A stretch of 64,000 bases of DNA from Pseudodesulfovibrio tunisiensis (GCF_022809775.1 NZ_CP094380.1:2106001-2170000); one strand, 5' to 3'; shown: positions 45,218 to 54,178, counted from the stretch's first letter. Numbers and translations: made by a program. The notes: generated by a model not told the origin, from the letters alone.

Positions 45218-46398
45218 GATGCCGCTCCTGCGGGTTCACCGGTTTCGGACCGCCTGCGCCCCAGCCGGGCAAACAGGGAGAACAGGCCGCCGGACCGCTT
45301 CCCTTCCCGAGGCGGACGCAGGGCCGTGGCAATGCGGTTCACGGCGCGGGAGGCCGGAGACTTGGGAAACAGACGCAACACGGGCGCGCCCTGATTCAAT
45401 GCGGCCTGCACCGCGACCGGATCGTCGGGCACGGTCCAGTCGATGGCCCTGCCCAGCACGTCTGCGGCCTCTTCCACGGAAATGGACGAATCCCCGAGCA
45501 CCCTGTTCGCCACCACGCGCATCCTGCGGTCCGCATCCGGGTCCAGAGACCGGATCACGGTCAGCATGCGCCCGGCGCGCGCCAGTGCGGGCAAAGTCAG
45601 CCCCAAAGCCACGAGCACGGTGTCGGCTTCCTCGATTTCCTTGGGCAATCCGTCCTCGCCGGGCCATGCCGCGTCCACCACCACATGGGCGTAGTTCTGC
45701 CGGAGCTGGGCCAGAATCATGAACAGGGCCTGCGGATCGGGCCGTTCGCCGTCGCGCGGGGCGGGCAGCACGTGCAGCCCGTCCGGGCCCTCGGCCATGA
45801 CTGATTGCAGATAGGTGGGGTCCAGCCGGGAAATGTCCTCGACCACGTCGCCCCAGGTGTATTCATGGCGCAAATCCAGAAAATGCGGCACTTCCCCGAC
45901 CGGAGTGCGCAGGTCCAGCAGGGCTGTTGCCCCGGGCTCCTCCCGGTTCAGTGCCCACGCCAGATTCACGGCCAGCGTCGTGGCCCCCTGCCCCTCCTTG
46001 CCGCCCAGACAGGTGATGATCCTGCCGTGCGCCGCGTCGGGTTCGTCCTGATTCAGGCGCAGCGCCGTGCGCATGACCGCGGCCCGAAAATCCTCCTCGG
46101 CCACCGGATACCTGAGAAATTCGCGGATGCCCGCGCGCATGGCCCGGATGAGCAGATCCGGATCGGCCTCGCGCCCGGCAAGGTACACGTCGTCGGCCTG
46201 CCCGCTTTCCAGCGCCTGAATGATGTGCGGCAGGTCCTCGTCCACGGACGGCCCGGGTTCATACACGAGCACGCCCATGTCCGGCGCATCCTCGTCCTGA
46301 AGACGGACCATGCAGTTGGCCGAGATGATGCGTTCCAGCCGCTTGCGCTCTTCCGCATCCACGAGCGCCAGAGTCACGGGTATGATCCGGGTATTCAT
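45214..46398 (-). CDS. tadZ: Tad pilus localisation ATPase TadZ/CpaE
   Basis: The 394-residue protein has a degenerate receiver-like N-terminus (about 1-130) and a ParA/MinD-like ATPase domain. The P-loop reads [21 protein letters not shown]: the deviant lysine before it is kept, but the usual GKT lysine is replaced by Ala, the atypical Walker A known for many TadZ proteins. It directs the pilus machine to a cell pole or site. It is coupled to tadA by a four-base overlap. The C-terminus is basic. Confidence 0.9.
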   Translation of the reverse strand: MNTRIIPVTLALVDAEERKRLERIISANCMVRLQDEDAPDMGVLVYEPGPSVDEDLPHIIQALESGQADDVYLAGREADPDLLIRAMRAGIREFLRYPVAEEDFRAAVMRTALRLNQDEPDAAHGRIITCLGGKEGQGATTLAVNLAWALNREEPGATALLDLRTPVGEVPHFLDLRHEYTWGDVVEDISRLDPTYLQSVMAEGPDGLHVLPAPRDGERPDPQALFMILAQLRQNYAHVVVDAAWPGEDGLPKEIEEADTVLVALGLTLPALARAGRMLTVIRSLDPDADRRMRVVANRVLGDSSISVEEAADVLGRAIDWTVPDDPVAVQAALNQGAPVLRLFPKSPASRAVNRIATALRPPREGKRSGGLFSLFARLGRRRSETGEPAGAAS

Positions 46399-46409
46399 GA
46401 TCGCCTCCC

Positions 46410-46694
46410 CTACTTGTCCCCGACCAGAGCATCGAGCAGTCCGCCGGATGTCTGCTTGCCGTTGCCGGACGGTCCCTTTTCATAGTTGCGGAACACCTTG
46501 TCCGCATATCGGCCATCCATGCCGGTCACGGGCGCGTCGCCCGCAGGTTCGGGGTTCACGTACTGGGACTGCACCGTGGATCGCACGGACGAGCCGAACG
46601 GCGGCGTGGTTTCCTCGCGCTCCACCTGCATGACCGAACAGGCGGTCAGAACAGGCAGGCCGATGAGCATCGTCAGGATCGTGATTGCGCGCAT
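46410..46694 (-). CDS. Small Tad-locus lipoprotein
   Basis: A 94-residue protein with a lipoprotein signal (MRAITILTMLIGLPVLTACSVM, lipobox LTAC). The rest reads EREETTPPFGSSVRSTVQSQ YVNPEP..GMDGRYADKVFRNYEK, a pattern seen in small lipoproteins encoded between the secretin and TadZ in Tad loci (sometimes called CpaD-like). It probably helps the secretin in the outer membrane. ATG 46694 has GGAGGA upstream; a start nine codons earlier would overlap the secretin gene. Confidence 0.75.
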   Translation of the reverse strand: MRAITILTMLIGLPVLTACSVMQVEREETTPPFGSSVRSTVQSQYVNPEPAGDAPVTGMDGRYADKVFRNYEKGPSGNGKQTSGGLLDALVGDK

Positions 46695-46708
46695 GTCGTC
46701 CTCCTCGG

Positions 46709-48130
46709 TCACTTGGGCCATGCATGGCCGAATTCGCCGTCAAACCCGGATTCGGGCCGGACCACGGGTTCCGCGCCGGACTGCCGGACCGTCTTTCCGC
46801 TCCTGCCTTCGCCACCCGATTCCCTGCGCCCCTCCAGCAGGCCGAGCATGTAGAATTCGTAGTCGCTCGGTTCCTTGTACCCGTCCGTGGGATAGACCTG
46901 CTTCGCCAGATCGACCGGCTTGGCCAGATGCGCGGTCACGATGATGACCAGTTCGGTCTTGTTGTTCTGGAACTCGTTGCTCTTGAACAGGGTGCCGAGC
47001 ACGGGCACGTCGCCCAGCACCGGAAAACGGTGCACGTCGTTCTTGGTGGATTCGCTGATCAGCCCGGCAATGGCGAAGCTCTGGCCGTCGCCCATCTCGA
47101 TGACCGTGTTGGCCCTGCGGGTGGAGATGGCCGGAATCTTGTAGCCGCTGAACTCGATGCCCTTGGACGAATCCAGTTCCGACACCTCGGGCCCGACCTG
47201 AAGATTGATGCGCCCCGATCCCAGCACCGTGGGCGTGAACTTGAGCCCCACACCGAACGGCTTGTAGTCGATGCCCACCTGCCCCATCATGCCGGGCTTG
47301 GGAATGGGCACTTCGCCGCCAACCAGAAATTCCGCGGTTTCCCCGGAAATGCACGACAGGTTCGGTTCCGCAAGAATCCGGACCAGCCCGTTGGCCTTGA
47401 GCGCGTCGATGAAGCCCATGACCTGCGTGGAGCCGGACGCATACGCGCCCACGGCATTGATGTTCTTTGTCAGCCCGATGGTGGTCTCGGTGGATGAGGC
47501 TATGGAAGTGAGATTGTTCAGAAAGGAATACACGCCGAAATTGCTGCCGATGTAGGCGAAATTGATGCCCATGCGCCTGGTCACCACCCGGCTCATCTCG
47601 GCCACGCGGACTTCCAGCAGCACCTGATGCACGCCGTCCACCTTGAGCAGGTTCGCCACCTTGCCCGGGGCCTCGGCCTCGGCCAGGGACAGCACCGTGC
47701 CGAGGTTGGCCGTGCTGGACACCGCCCCGGAAAGAGTGATGGATGCGCCCGAGGACAGAACCTGCACGTTGCGCTCGTTCGGCAGAATCTCGTGGATCAG
47801 CCGCTTGAGCCGGGTCACGTCCGGGGTCACGATCACGTCATACACATTGGCGACCGTGCTGCCGTTCCACAGGGTCAGGGTCGTGGACCCCATCTTCTTC
47901 CCGGCAAGATAGATCTGCCGCGGGGACAGCACCACCAGATGGGCGAGGTCCTCGGAAGCCAGGGTCACGCGGGTCACACGGCTTTCCGTGTTCAGCACCG
48001 TGGACTTGCCCGCCACCAGCCGGATCACGTCCGGAGTCTCGGTATTCACGTCACCCGCGCCTGCGATTCCGGCAGTCGCAAGAACCCGGAGCAGAAGCAG
48101 GCATATGATCATCATCTTCATTCCATTCAT
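46709..48130 (-). CDS. rcpA: Tad outer-membrane secretin RcpA/CpaC
   Basis: The 473-residue protein has a signal peptide (MMIICLLLLRVLATAGIAGA), N-terminal BON/STN-like domains (DVIRLVAGKSTVLNTESRVTRV, GKKMGSTTLTLWNG) and a secretin barrel (about 245-430: VLLEVRVAEMSRVVTRRMGINF, VRILAEPNLSCISGETAEFLVGGEVPIPKPG, NTKTELVIIVTAHL-like end). It forms the outer-membrane pore for the Flp pilus. TAGGAGG precedes ATG 48130. The C-terminus is a short hydrophilic tail. Confidence 0.94.
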   Translation of the reverse strand: MNGMKMMIICLLLLRVLATAGIAGAGDVNTETPDVIRLVAGKSTVLNTESRVTRVTLASEDLAHLVVLSPRQIYLAGKKMGSTTLTLWNGSTVANVYDVIVTPDVTRLKRLIHEILPNERNVQVLSSGASITLSGAVSSTANLGTVLSLAEAEAPGKVANLLKVDGVHQVLLEVRVAEMSRVVTRRMGINFAYIGSNFGVYSFLNNLTSIASSTETTIGLTKNINAVGAYASGSTQVMGFIDALKANGLVRILAEPNLSCISGETAEFLVGGEVPIPKPGMMGQVGIDYKPFGVGLKFTPTVLGSGRINLQVGPEVSELDSSKGIEFSGYKIPAISTRRANTVIEMGDGQSFAIAGLISESTKNDVHRFPVLGDVPVLGTLFKSNEFQNNKTELVIIVTAHLAKPVDLAKQVYPTDGYKEPSDYEFYMLGLLEGRRESGGEGRSGKTVRQSGAEPVVRPESGFDGEFGHAWPK

Positions 48131-48139
48131 GGCCGCCTC

Positions 48140-48952
48140 CTAGAACCGCACGGTCTTTCTGGTGCCGCCGGAAATGATCTCCACGCGCGGACGCACGGTT
48201 CCGGTCCGACCTCTGGGAGCGGGTCTGTACGCGGACAGCGCGGAATGCACGGTCTCGCCCGAGGTGAGCACGGTCTCCTCGTCATCCGCATTGCGCAGGG
48301 CGAAATGCAGGGTGCCCTGCGTTGCGGCCAGAGCCAGTCGTTCGCTCTCGGCCGGAGTGAGTTCCAGCGTGTACACGTCCACGGGCGCGGTCCGGCTCTT
48401 TCCCTGATCCGGGGCCTGAAGCATGGTGCCCGTGGCCACGATCTTGACCCGTTCCAGCACCAGCTTGGTCACGGCCTTTTCCCCGTTGCCCCGGCGCAGG
48501 GTCACGATCACGTCCACGCGATCGCCCGGGCGCACGAATCCGGCCAGTCCCATGACCATGTTGCCCTTGACCGACATGGCGCGCTTGCCCGGCTCGATGA
48601 GCGCGGCAACCCCGTTGCCCTGAGCCGGGTCCACCAGCTTGCGGTCGGTCAGGGCCTCGTTTCCGCCCACGTCCACGCGAAGCATCCGCCCTTCCAGCCC
48701 GGAAATTTCGGAAAACGCCCCGGCGGGTCGCGCATCCTTGGGGAACTGCCGTATTTCCAGCATGTCCGCGTTCAATGTCGCGCCCCGGGACAGATCAACC
48801 TTGGTCACCACCACGGGCATGGTCGCGGCGCGCGGAGCCGGAGCCTGACGGGTCGCCATGTTCTGCATCCAGCGGAACACCAGCAGCCCGGCCACCACGG
48901 CCAGCACCAGCGCCAGAATGATGGGGATGAATGCTCTTGCTGTCCTGCTCAT
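48140..48952 (-). CDS. rcpC: Flp pilus assembly protein RcpC/CpaB
   Basis: The 270-residue periplasmic protein has one N-terminal membrane helix (AFIPIILALVLAVVAGLLVF) and an SAF domain (about 45-130: MPVVVTKVDLSRGATLNADML, then GGNEALTDRKLVDPAQ), the CpaB layout. It links the inner-membrane platform and the secretin. It lies directly before the secretin gene by 9 bases, the standard order. Confidence 0.93.
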   Translation of the reverse strand: MSRTARAFIPIILALVLAVVAGLLVFRWMQNMATRQAPAPRAATMPVVVTKVDLSRGATLNADMLEIRQFPKDARPAGAFSEISGLEGRMLRVDVGGNEALTDRKLVDPAQGNGVAALIEPGKRAMSVKGNMVMGLAGFVRPGDRVDVIVTLRRGNGEKAVTKLVLERVKIVATGTMLQAPDQGKSRTAPVDVYTLELTPAESERLALAATQGTLHFALRNADDEETVLTSGETVHSALSAYRPAPRGRTGTVRPRVEIISGGTRKTVRF

Positions 48953-48967
48953 GTCGTGCCTCCCTTG

Positions 48968-49513
48968 CTATGCGCCCAGCAGCGAGCCGGTCTGCGCCGC
49001 GTTGACCGCCAGTGAAATTCCGGTGCCCACGGCAATGGCCACGCCGTAGCAGAGCCTCGGCATGGGCTTTTCGGTCCTGACCGGAGCGTACCGGAATCGA
49101 CGAATGGTCAGCAGAAACAGAAAGGAAAGCCAGATATTGGCAAGGACCGCCTTGAGCAGCTCGATGTCCCGAGCCATGACCAGCAGGGCGTACACCCCGC
49201 CCACCAGACAGGTGAACAGAAAAGCGGTGAACAGCGCGTCCGGGCCGAGCCATGCGCCGATCCCGGCCATGAGCTTGACGTCGCCCGCGCCCATCATGCC
49301 GAAAAGAAAGGGAACCACCATCAGGCCGAAACCGAGGCCGAACCCCTTGGCCGCGAACAGCAGTCCGTCCGGACCGCTCACGATTCCGTGAACGATCAGG
49401 CCCGCCAGCATGAGCGGATAGGTGACGAGATTCGGGATGCGCTGATCCCGGAGATCAGTGACCGAACTCACGACAAGCGCCGTGGCCAGCACCAAGGTGA
49501 CGAAATATTCCAT
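48968..49513 (-). CDS. tadV: Tad prepilin peptidase TadV/CpaA
   Basis: The 181-residue integral membrane aspartic protease cleaves the Flp prepilin. The two catalytic Asp are in SSVTDLRDQRIPNLVTYPLM and in FLFGMMGAGDVKLMAGIGAWLGP (GxGD motif). Six membrane segments are visible. Lacking an N-methylation domain, it is the short CpaA type. It lies 150 bases downstream of flp on the same strand. Confidence 0.94.
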   Translation of the reverse strand: MEYFVTLVLATALVVSSVTDLRDQRIPNLVTYPLMLAGLIVHGIVSGPDGLLFAAKGFGLGFGLMVVPFLFGMMGAGDVKLMAGIGAWLGPDALFTAFLFTCLVGGVYALLVMARDIELLKAVLANIWLSFLFLLTIRRFRYAPVRTEKPMPRLCYGVAIAVGTGISLAVNAAQTGSLLGA

Positions 49514-49663
49514 GTCCCCCCCGAATGATCCTGCCGTCCGCCGCGTCCGTCTCCGCTTTCCCCTTCGGAGACAGAACCGGGGCCTGGGGCGTTTCTACCC
49601 GCAAGCCCCGGCGCTTCTGGCTGCTTCTGTTGCTTCGAGCCTTTTCCGCGTTGCGCGGCCTCC

Positions 49664-49864
49664 CTACGGAGTCGTCTCGGTGCCGGTGTCGGTGCCGCTG
49701 GATGTGGCGCCGCTCATGCTGTTGGCAATGGAATTGAAGGTATTGGTCACCTGCGTGCCCAGAGCCGTGACAGCGCCCACGATGGCCGCCGCGATCAGAG
49801 CCGCGATCAGACCGTATTCCAGAGCCGTGGCGCCTTCTTCACTCTTGATCAGATGCATCAACAT
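49664..49864 (-). CDS. flp: Flp-type pilin
   Basis: A 66-residue prepilin: a short leader (MLMHLIKSEEG) is followed by ATALEYGLIAALIAAAIVGA, the class IVb pilin hydrophobic helix with conserved Glu5 (EYG) after the cleavage site G/A. The tail is Ser/Thr/Gly-rich (MSGATSSGTDTGTETTP). It is the main subunit of the Tad pilus. AAGGAG stands seven bases before ATG 49864. A sigma54 promoter is at 49950-49967. A hairpin-rich gap lies between flp and tadV and could reduce transcription of the machinery genes relative to the pilin. Confidence 0.94.
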   Translation of the reverse strand: MLMHLIKSEEGATALEYGLIAALIAAAIVGAVTALGTQVTNTFNSIANSMSGATSSGTDTGTETTP

Positions 49865-49949
49865 GATTCTTCTCCTTGGTTTCCCGATTTGTTTCCCTGA
49901 ACGGAAATTTTTCTTCATGCGGTTTTCGCATCAGCCTTGCCCCCCCTAT

Positions 49950-49967
49950 GAGCAACCCGTGTGCCAC
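49950..49967 (-). promoter_or_regulatory. Sigma54 promoter of the flp-tad operon
   Basis: On the minus strand the sequence reads TGTGGCACACGGGTTGCTC: GG, ten bases, GC, a near-consensus -24/-12 element, about 86 bases upstream of flp. Upstream of it (50160-50188) are two TCCATTTTTC repeats that may be activator sites. Confidence 0.88.
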
Positions 49968-50197
49968 AAGCAGAACCGCTCCGTGGAATTTCCATTCAAC
50001 CAACCGCAACCAAAGATGATTTTTTTTGTCTTTCAGGCAGGAGTCCCAAATCCAGCCATTTTCCCCGAACCCGGAATCCATTTTTTCTAGAGCGCAGTTT
50101 CGGAGTAAAAAAGTCGGATTAAAGCACTAAATCCTTGGATCACGGCAGGATGAAATTGTCCATTTTTCGTGGATCACTCCATTTTTCCAATCAGGCA

Positions 50198-50360
50198 TGC
50201 CTTCGGCGACCCTCCCGGGAGGCTGGGCGCTGCCCAGACCCGCCAAGGAGCAAGGCCCCTTGGATCCCCATATGTTTCGGGAATTGGAAGAGGCCGGAGC
50301 CATGCCCTGTCGGGACATGTCTCCGGCCTCTTCCAATTCCCGAAACGGGTGGCTCGAAAA
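50198..50360 (+). repeat. Dispersed covarying-hairpin element, copy C (short)
   Basis: It holds TGCCTTCGGCGACC, CCTCCCGGGAGG, CTGGGC-GCT-GCCCAG, CAAGG..CCTTG and a 73-base hairpin (50274-50346) with apex CCCTGTCGGG. The second half of copies A and B is missing; the activator gene begins to end here (stop at 50374). The hairpin could act as the 3' end of that gene's transcript. Confidence 0.85.
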
Positions 50361-50373
50361 CAGTTTTCCACTT

Positions 50374-51750
50374 CTATCGATAGACAGCCGGGTCCATGCC
50401 GTGCTTGCGGAGCTTGTTCCAGAGGTTCTTGGGCGAGATGCCGAGCAGGGTTGCGGCCTCGGTCTGGATGCCGTGCGTGGAGCGCAGGGCATGGGAGATG
50501 AGGTTGCGTTCATATTCCTGCAATGCCTGCTTGAGCGGCAGGGAAGTATTGAGGGTGGGTGCAGACGCCGATTCAGGCTGTTTGTTGGAAAAGGCAAGGT
50601 CCACTTCCGCGGGAGTAATGGCGGTTCCCTTGCAGAAGATGGCGGCCCGCTCGACCGCATTGGCGAACTGGCGCACGTTGCCGGGCCAGCCGTAGTTGTA
50701 GAAGATTTCCATGGCTCCGGCGGATACGGAGGCAATGTCCGTGCCCAGACGCCGGTTGGCGCGTTGCAGGAAGAACTCGGCCAGAAGCGGCAGATCTTCC
50801 TTGCGATCGCGCAGGGGCGGCAGCACCACGGTCGCCACATTCAGACGATAATAGAGGTCGCTGCGGAACTCCCCGTCCTCCACGCGCTGCTCCAATTCCT
50901 GATTCGTGGCCGCAATGATACGCACGTCGTAGTGCACGGGCACGGCCCCGCCAAGACGTTCGGCCTGCTTCTGCTCCACGGCCCGAAGCAGCTTGGGTTG
51001 CAGATGCAGGGGCATGTCCCCGATTTCATCCAGTAGCAGACAGCCGCCCCTGGCCAGTTCGAACTTGCCCTGTTTGGTGGCCGTGGCCCCGGTGAACGCG
51101 CCCTTTTCATGACCGAAGAGTTCGCTTTCCAGCAGATTTTCCGGAATGGCCGCACAGTTGATCTTGACGAACGGTCCCTTGGCCCGACGGCTCAGGGCGT
51201 GGATGGTGTCGGACACGAGCTCCTTGCCGGTTCCGGTCTCGCCCGTAACCAGCACGTCCGCATCCAGTTCCGCAATGCGGGCAATGCGTTCCTTGACTGC
51301 AAGCATGGGCGGGCTCTGGCCGATGATGGCCCCCAGCGGACTGTCCTTGCCAGACTGCCTGAGCCGGGCAAGCTCCTGCTGCATGCGGCGTTTTTCCAGA
51401 GCGCGACGGATGACCACTTCCATTTCCCCGAGGCTGAAGGGCTTGGTGAAATAATCGTAGGCTCCGTGCTGCATGGCACGCACCCCGGAATCCTTGGACG
51501 AGTAGCCGGTCATGACGATCACGTCCACGCCGGGTGCAGCCTCGGCCAGATGCGGCAGGGCGTCCAGCCCGGACATGCCCGGCAGCTTGATGTCATGCAG
51601 GATCAGATCGAACCCGCCGCGTCCGGCCTTGCGAATGCCCTCCTCGGCAGTGGGCGCGGTGTCCACCTCGTATCCCTTGTCCAGAAGGGCTTCCACCAGC
51701 ATGCCCTGAAAAGCGCGGTCGTCATCGACCACCAGAATCCTTTCCGTCAC
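50374..51750 (-). CDS. NtrC-type sigma54 response regulator (probable Tad locus activator)
   Basis: The 458-residue protein has a receiver domain (about 1-120; acidic DDD, phospho-Asp in DLILHDIKLPGMSGLDA, Lys in DYFTKPFSLGE), AAA+ with Walker A TGETGTGKELVS, the intact sigma54 loop GAFTGA (EKGAFTGATATKQGK), Walker B GGCLLLDEIGDMP, and a Fis HTH (GIQTEAATLLGISPKNLWNKL). It lies between two divergent Tad units, each with a sigma54 promoter, so it is very likely their direct activator. No partner kinase is adjacent. The hybrid kinase at 38 kb is a possible but unproven partner. Confidence 0.93.
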   Translation of the reverse strand: MTERILVVDDDRAFQGMLVEALLDKGYEVDTAPTAEEGIRKAGRGGFDLILHDIKLPGMSGLDALPHLAEAAPGVDVIVMTGYSSKDSGVRAMQHGAYDYFTKPFSLGEMEVVIRRALEKRRMQQELARLRQSGKDSPLGAIIGQSPPMLAVKERIARIAELDADVLVTGETGTGKELVSDTIHALSRRAKGPFVKINCAAIPENLLESELFGHEKGAFTGATATKQGKFELARGGCLLLDEIGDMPLHLQPKLLRAVEQKQAERLGGAVPVHYDVRIIAATNQELEQRVEDGEFRSDLYYRLNVATVVLPPLRDRKEDLPLLAEFFLQRANRRLGTDIASVSAGAMEIFYNYGWPGNVRQFANAVERAAIFCKGTAITPAEVDLAFSNKQPESASAPTLNTSLPLKQALQEYERNLISHALRSTHGIQTEAATLLGISPKNLWNKLRKHGMDPAVYR

Positions 51751-51810
51751 TTCGCCATCCTTGTTGCGTTCATGACCACACCTTCACGGTACGGCGGCCG
51801 AACATCTTGT

Positions 51811-51825
51811 TCCATTAAAAATGGA
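51811..51825. promoter_or_regulatory. Palindrome TCCATT-AAA-AATGGA, candidate activator site
   Basis: This perfect inverted repeat lies about 110-125 bases upstream of the rightward sigma54 promoter, a normal position for an NtrC-type enhancer. Similar TCCATTTTT half-sites occur upstream of the flp promoter (50159-50188). Confidence 0.45.
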
Positions 51826-51935
51826 TTTCCGGGCGTAACAAATAATATACGAATATGACCTGAAAAAGGTCACAAACTTTTTATTCGTTTTCTTTCCGGG
51901 ATGTTGGCAATCCACATTTCCGCGATCCACGAAAA

Positions 51936-51950
51936 TGGCACATGGGTTGC
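51936..51950 (+). promoter_or_regulatory. Sigma54 promoter of the TadE-TadG unit
   Basis: TGGCACATGGGTTGC has GG-N10-GC and is nearly identical to the flp promoter core (TGGCACACGGGTTGC). It lies 41 bases before the TadE start. The upstream GATCCACGAAAATGG (51924-51938) recurs inverted at 50160-50175. Confidence 0.88.
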
Positions 51951-51991
51951 TCAACGGGAAATGGATTCGCAGAAGCGAACAGGGAGAGGAG

Positions 51992-52378
51992 ATGAACAGA
52001 GGAAAATCACGAAAAGGCATGGCCGCAGTCGAACTCGCGCTCATGCTTCCGGTGGTGGCAATCCTGCTGCTGACCATGCTGGAAGGGGCCAATGCCATGC
52101 GCGCCTATTCCACGCTGGTGGAAGCGAGCCGCGAAGGCGCGCGCCTCGTGCTCATGGAAGGCAACGGGCACAATGTGGAACCGCTGGTCGCCGCGCTCAC
52201 GGATTCCCTGCACGGAAACAGCGCCGTGGCCACCGTGACCACGGACCAGACCGGAAAAACCGTAACCGTCGAGGTTTCCTATGACTACCAGCCGTTCGGC
52301 AGCAGCGAGTCACTGGATGCGCTCATGGGAGACCAGGGCTTCCAGCTTCATGCGCGCACCACAATGCCCCTGCCGTGA
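51992..52378 (+). CDS. tadE: TadE-type minor pseudopilin
   Basis: The 128-residue protein has a basic start (NRGKSRKG) followed by MAAVELALMLPVVAILLLTM, the TadE-like hydrophobic helix with a conserved Glu (VELAL). The rest is a small periplasmic domain (EASREGARLVLMEGNGHN, TVEVSYDYQPFG). TadE proteins are processed by the prepilin peptidase and help pilus assembly. ATG 51992 has AGGGAGAGGAG upstream; a longer frame start at 51935 overlaps the promoter and is rejected. Confidence 0.88.
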   Translation: MNRGKSRKGMAAVELALMLPVVAILLLTMLEGANAMRAYSTLVEASREGARLVLMEGNGHNVEPLVAALTDSLHGNSAVATVTTDQTGKTVTVEVSYDYQPFGSSESLDALMGDQGFQLHARTTMPLP

Positions 52379-53615
52379 ATCCGGAAGACATGGTGCAGCC
52401 AGCACGGTCGTGGCCCTGCTCATCCCGGTGCTCGTGGCCGTGGCAGGACTGGTCCTTGATCTGGGCAATCTGTACCTGACCCATACGCGGCTTCAGGCTG
52501 CCGTGGACGCGGGCGCGCTCGCCGGCAGTCTGGAACTGCCCTACGACCCGGACCTGTCCAAAGGCGTGGTTGCCCGGGCAGCCGAGGACATGGTGCAGAC
52601 CAACTTCCCGGACGCGATGCTGGACGGGATATCCCCGGGCAGCGAGGTGCGTAGCGTGGTGGTCCGGGCCAGCGCCGACGTGAAACTGCTCCTGCTGGGC
52701 TTTCTGGGGCTGGCCGACCGCACGGTCACGGCCGAGGCCGCAGCCGGGTTCAACAATCTGGAAGTGGTGTTCGCCATCGACAATTCCGGGTCCATGCGCG
52801 GCACGCCCATCGATCTGGTCAAGCAGGCAAGCTGCGAACTCATCGACCTGCTCATCCCGACCAATGCGCATCCGGCCACCAAGGTCGGGCTGGTGCCCTT
52901 CCGGGGCAAGGTACGCGTGGGCGAAGACGTGGACGGATTGCCTGCGGGCTGCCGCAATGCGGACAACAGCCTGAACTCGGGCATCCACGAGGATTTCATG
53001 TCCATGTACTGGCAGCTCCCCTACTACTATCGCAGCCGGATCACTCTGGACACCTGCTCCAGCATCCCGGAATCCATGCCCCTGACGCAGGACAGAAACG
53101 CGATCATGGCGGCAGTGGAATCGCAGACAGCCACGGGCGCGGCTTCGGGCACGATCATTCCCGAGGGCATCAAGTGGGCCAGACACATGCTCACGCCCGA
53201 GCCCCCCTATGATCAGGCCGGAGACAGGGACGAATTCCGCAAGATCATGATCCTGCTCACGGACGGGGACAACGAGGACGGCGAATGCGGCGGGCCGTAC
53301 CGGGCCAGCTACCGGCCCAACAACTACTGGACCAACGCCTGGTTCGGCATGGGCCGCGACGATGCACACTGCGAGGACGACGGCGTGCTGAATCAGGCCA
53401 TGCTGGCCGAAGCGCAGCTCGCCCGGGATGCGGGCGTGGAAATCTTCTGCATCCGATTCGGCAACTCGGACAATACGGACGTGGCACTCATGAAGGCCGT
53501 GGCCTCAAGCACGCCGGGCACGGACGACCACTACTTCGACGCCCCGTCCGTGTACGACATTCCGGACGTGTTCAAGCAGATTGGCAAGCAGCTCGGCTGG
53601 CGACTGCTGCATTAG
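52350..53615 (+). CDS. tadG: TadG-like protein with von Willebrand A domain
   Basis: The 421-residue protein has an N-terminal hydrophobic helix typical of TadG (STVVALLIPVLVAVAGLVLDLGNLY, given here for position only) and a large periplasmic VWA domain (about 145-415) with the MIDAS motif DNSGSMRGT and the later TDGDNEDG. Cysteine pairs (CRNADNS, CSSIPES, CGGPY, CEDDG) may form disulfides. It probably sits at the cell envelope and links pilus assembly to adhesion. ATG 52350 overlaps the tadE end by 29 bases; the exact start is not certain as the ribosome-binding site is weak. Confidence 0.85.
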   Translation: MRAPQCPCRESGRHGAASTVVALLIPVLVAVAGLVLDLGNLYLTHTRLQAAVDAGALAGSLELPYDPDLSKGVVARAAEDMVQTNFPDAMLDGISPGSEVRSVVVRASADVKLLLLGFLGLADRTVTAEAAAGFNNLEVVFAIDNSGSMRGTPIDLVKQASCELIDLLIPTNAHPATKVGLVPFRGKVRVGEDVDGLPAGCRNADNSLNSGIHEDFMSMYWQLPYYYRSRITLDTCSSIPESMPLTQDRNAIMAAVESQTATGAASGTIIPEGIKWARHMLTPEPPYDQAGDRDEFRKIMILLTDGDNEDGECGGPYRASYRPNNYWTNAWFGMGRDDAHCEDDGVLNQAMLAEAQLARDAGVEIFCIRFGNSDNTDVALMKAVASSTPGTDDHYFDAPSVYDIPDVFKQIGKQLGWRLLH

Positions 53616-53698
53616 CAGCCAGTTGCAGAAAACAGGAACGCAGACTGTTCGGAAACCGCATGAATTGATGTATTCGGACAGTCTGCCGGGAGAAAATC

Positions 53699-54178
53699 AT
53701 GAGACAACGGAAAAGCACGTTCCGACGTGGCATGGCCGCCGTGGAATTCGCCCTGCTGTTCCCGGCCGCAGTGGTGCTCGCTCTGGGGCTGATCGAAACC
53801 GGCAGCATGCTGCATTCGTGGCTGGCGGTGAACAAGGCTGCGCAGGTGGGCGCACGGTTCGCGGCCACGGGACAGGGCGTGGAACAGGGCGACAGGCTGG
53901 AACGCATCCGGGAGACCGCGCTCCGAGCCACGAGTGGGATTCCCCGGGAAACCGTGACGGTTTCCGTGCGCTCGTGGCCGGACCTTGACGCGAACGGGGA
54001 CGGTGTGGACAGCGATCCGGGCGCGCCCTGCGATCTCGTGGAGGTGGCCGTGGCCTGCGATCATGCGCCGTCCATTCCGGTAATCAGCGCGTTTCTGCCC
54101 GAATCCATCCGCATATCCGGCAGGGAGCGCAAGCGCAACGAACCGTGGAAGCCATGCCGATCGCCCGGCAACCGTTGA
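53699..54178 (+). CDS. TadE/TadF-type minor pseudopilin
   Basis: The 159-residue protein starts RQRKSTFRRGMAAVEFALLF and continues PAAVVLALGLIETGSML, the same helix as TadE with the conserved Glu (VEFAL). The periplasmic part has one acidic Asp-rich loop (DLDANGDGVDSDPG) resembling a calcium-binding loop, and two cysteines (CDLVEV..CDHAP). It is likely TadF or a second TadE. GGGAGAAAATC precedes the ATG. It ends the rightward Tad unit. Confidence 0.87.
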   Translation: MRQRKSTFRRGMAAVEFALLFPAAVVLALGLIETGSMLHSWLAVNKAAQVGARFAATGQGVEQGDRLERIRETALRATSGIPRETVTVSVRSWPDLDANGDGVDSDPGAPCDLVEVAVACDHAPSIPVISAFLPESIRISGRERKRNEPWKPCRSPGNR

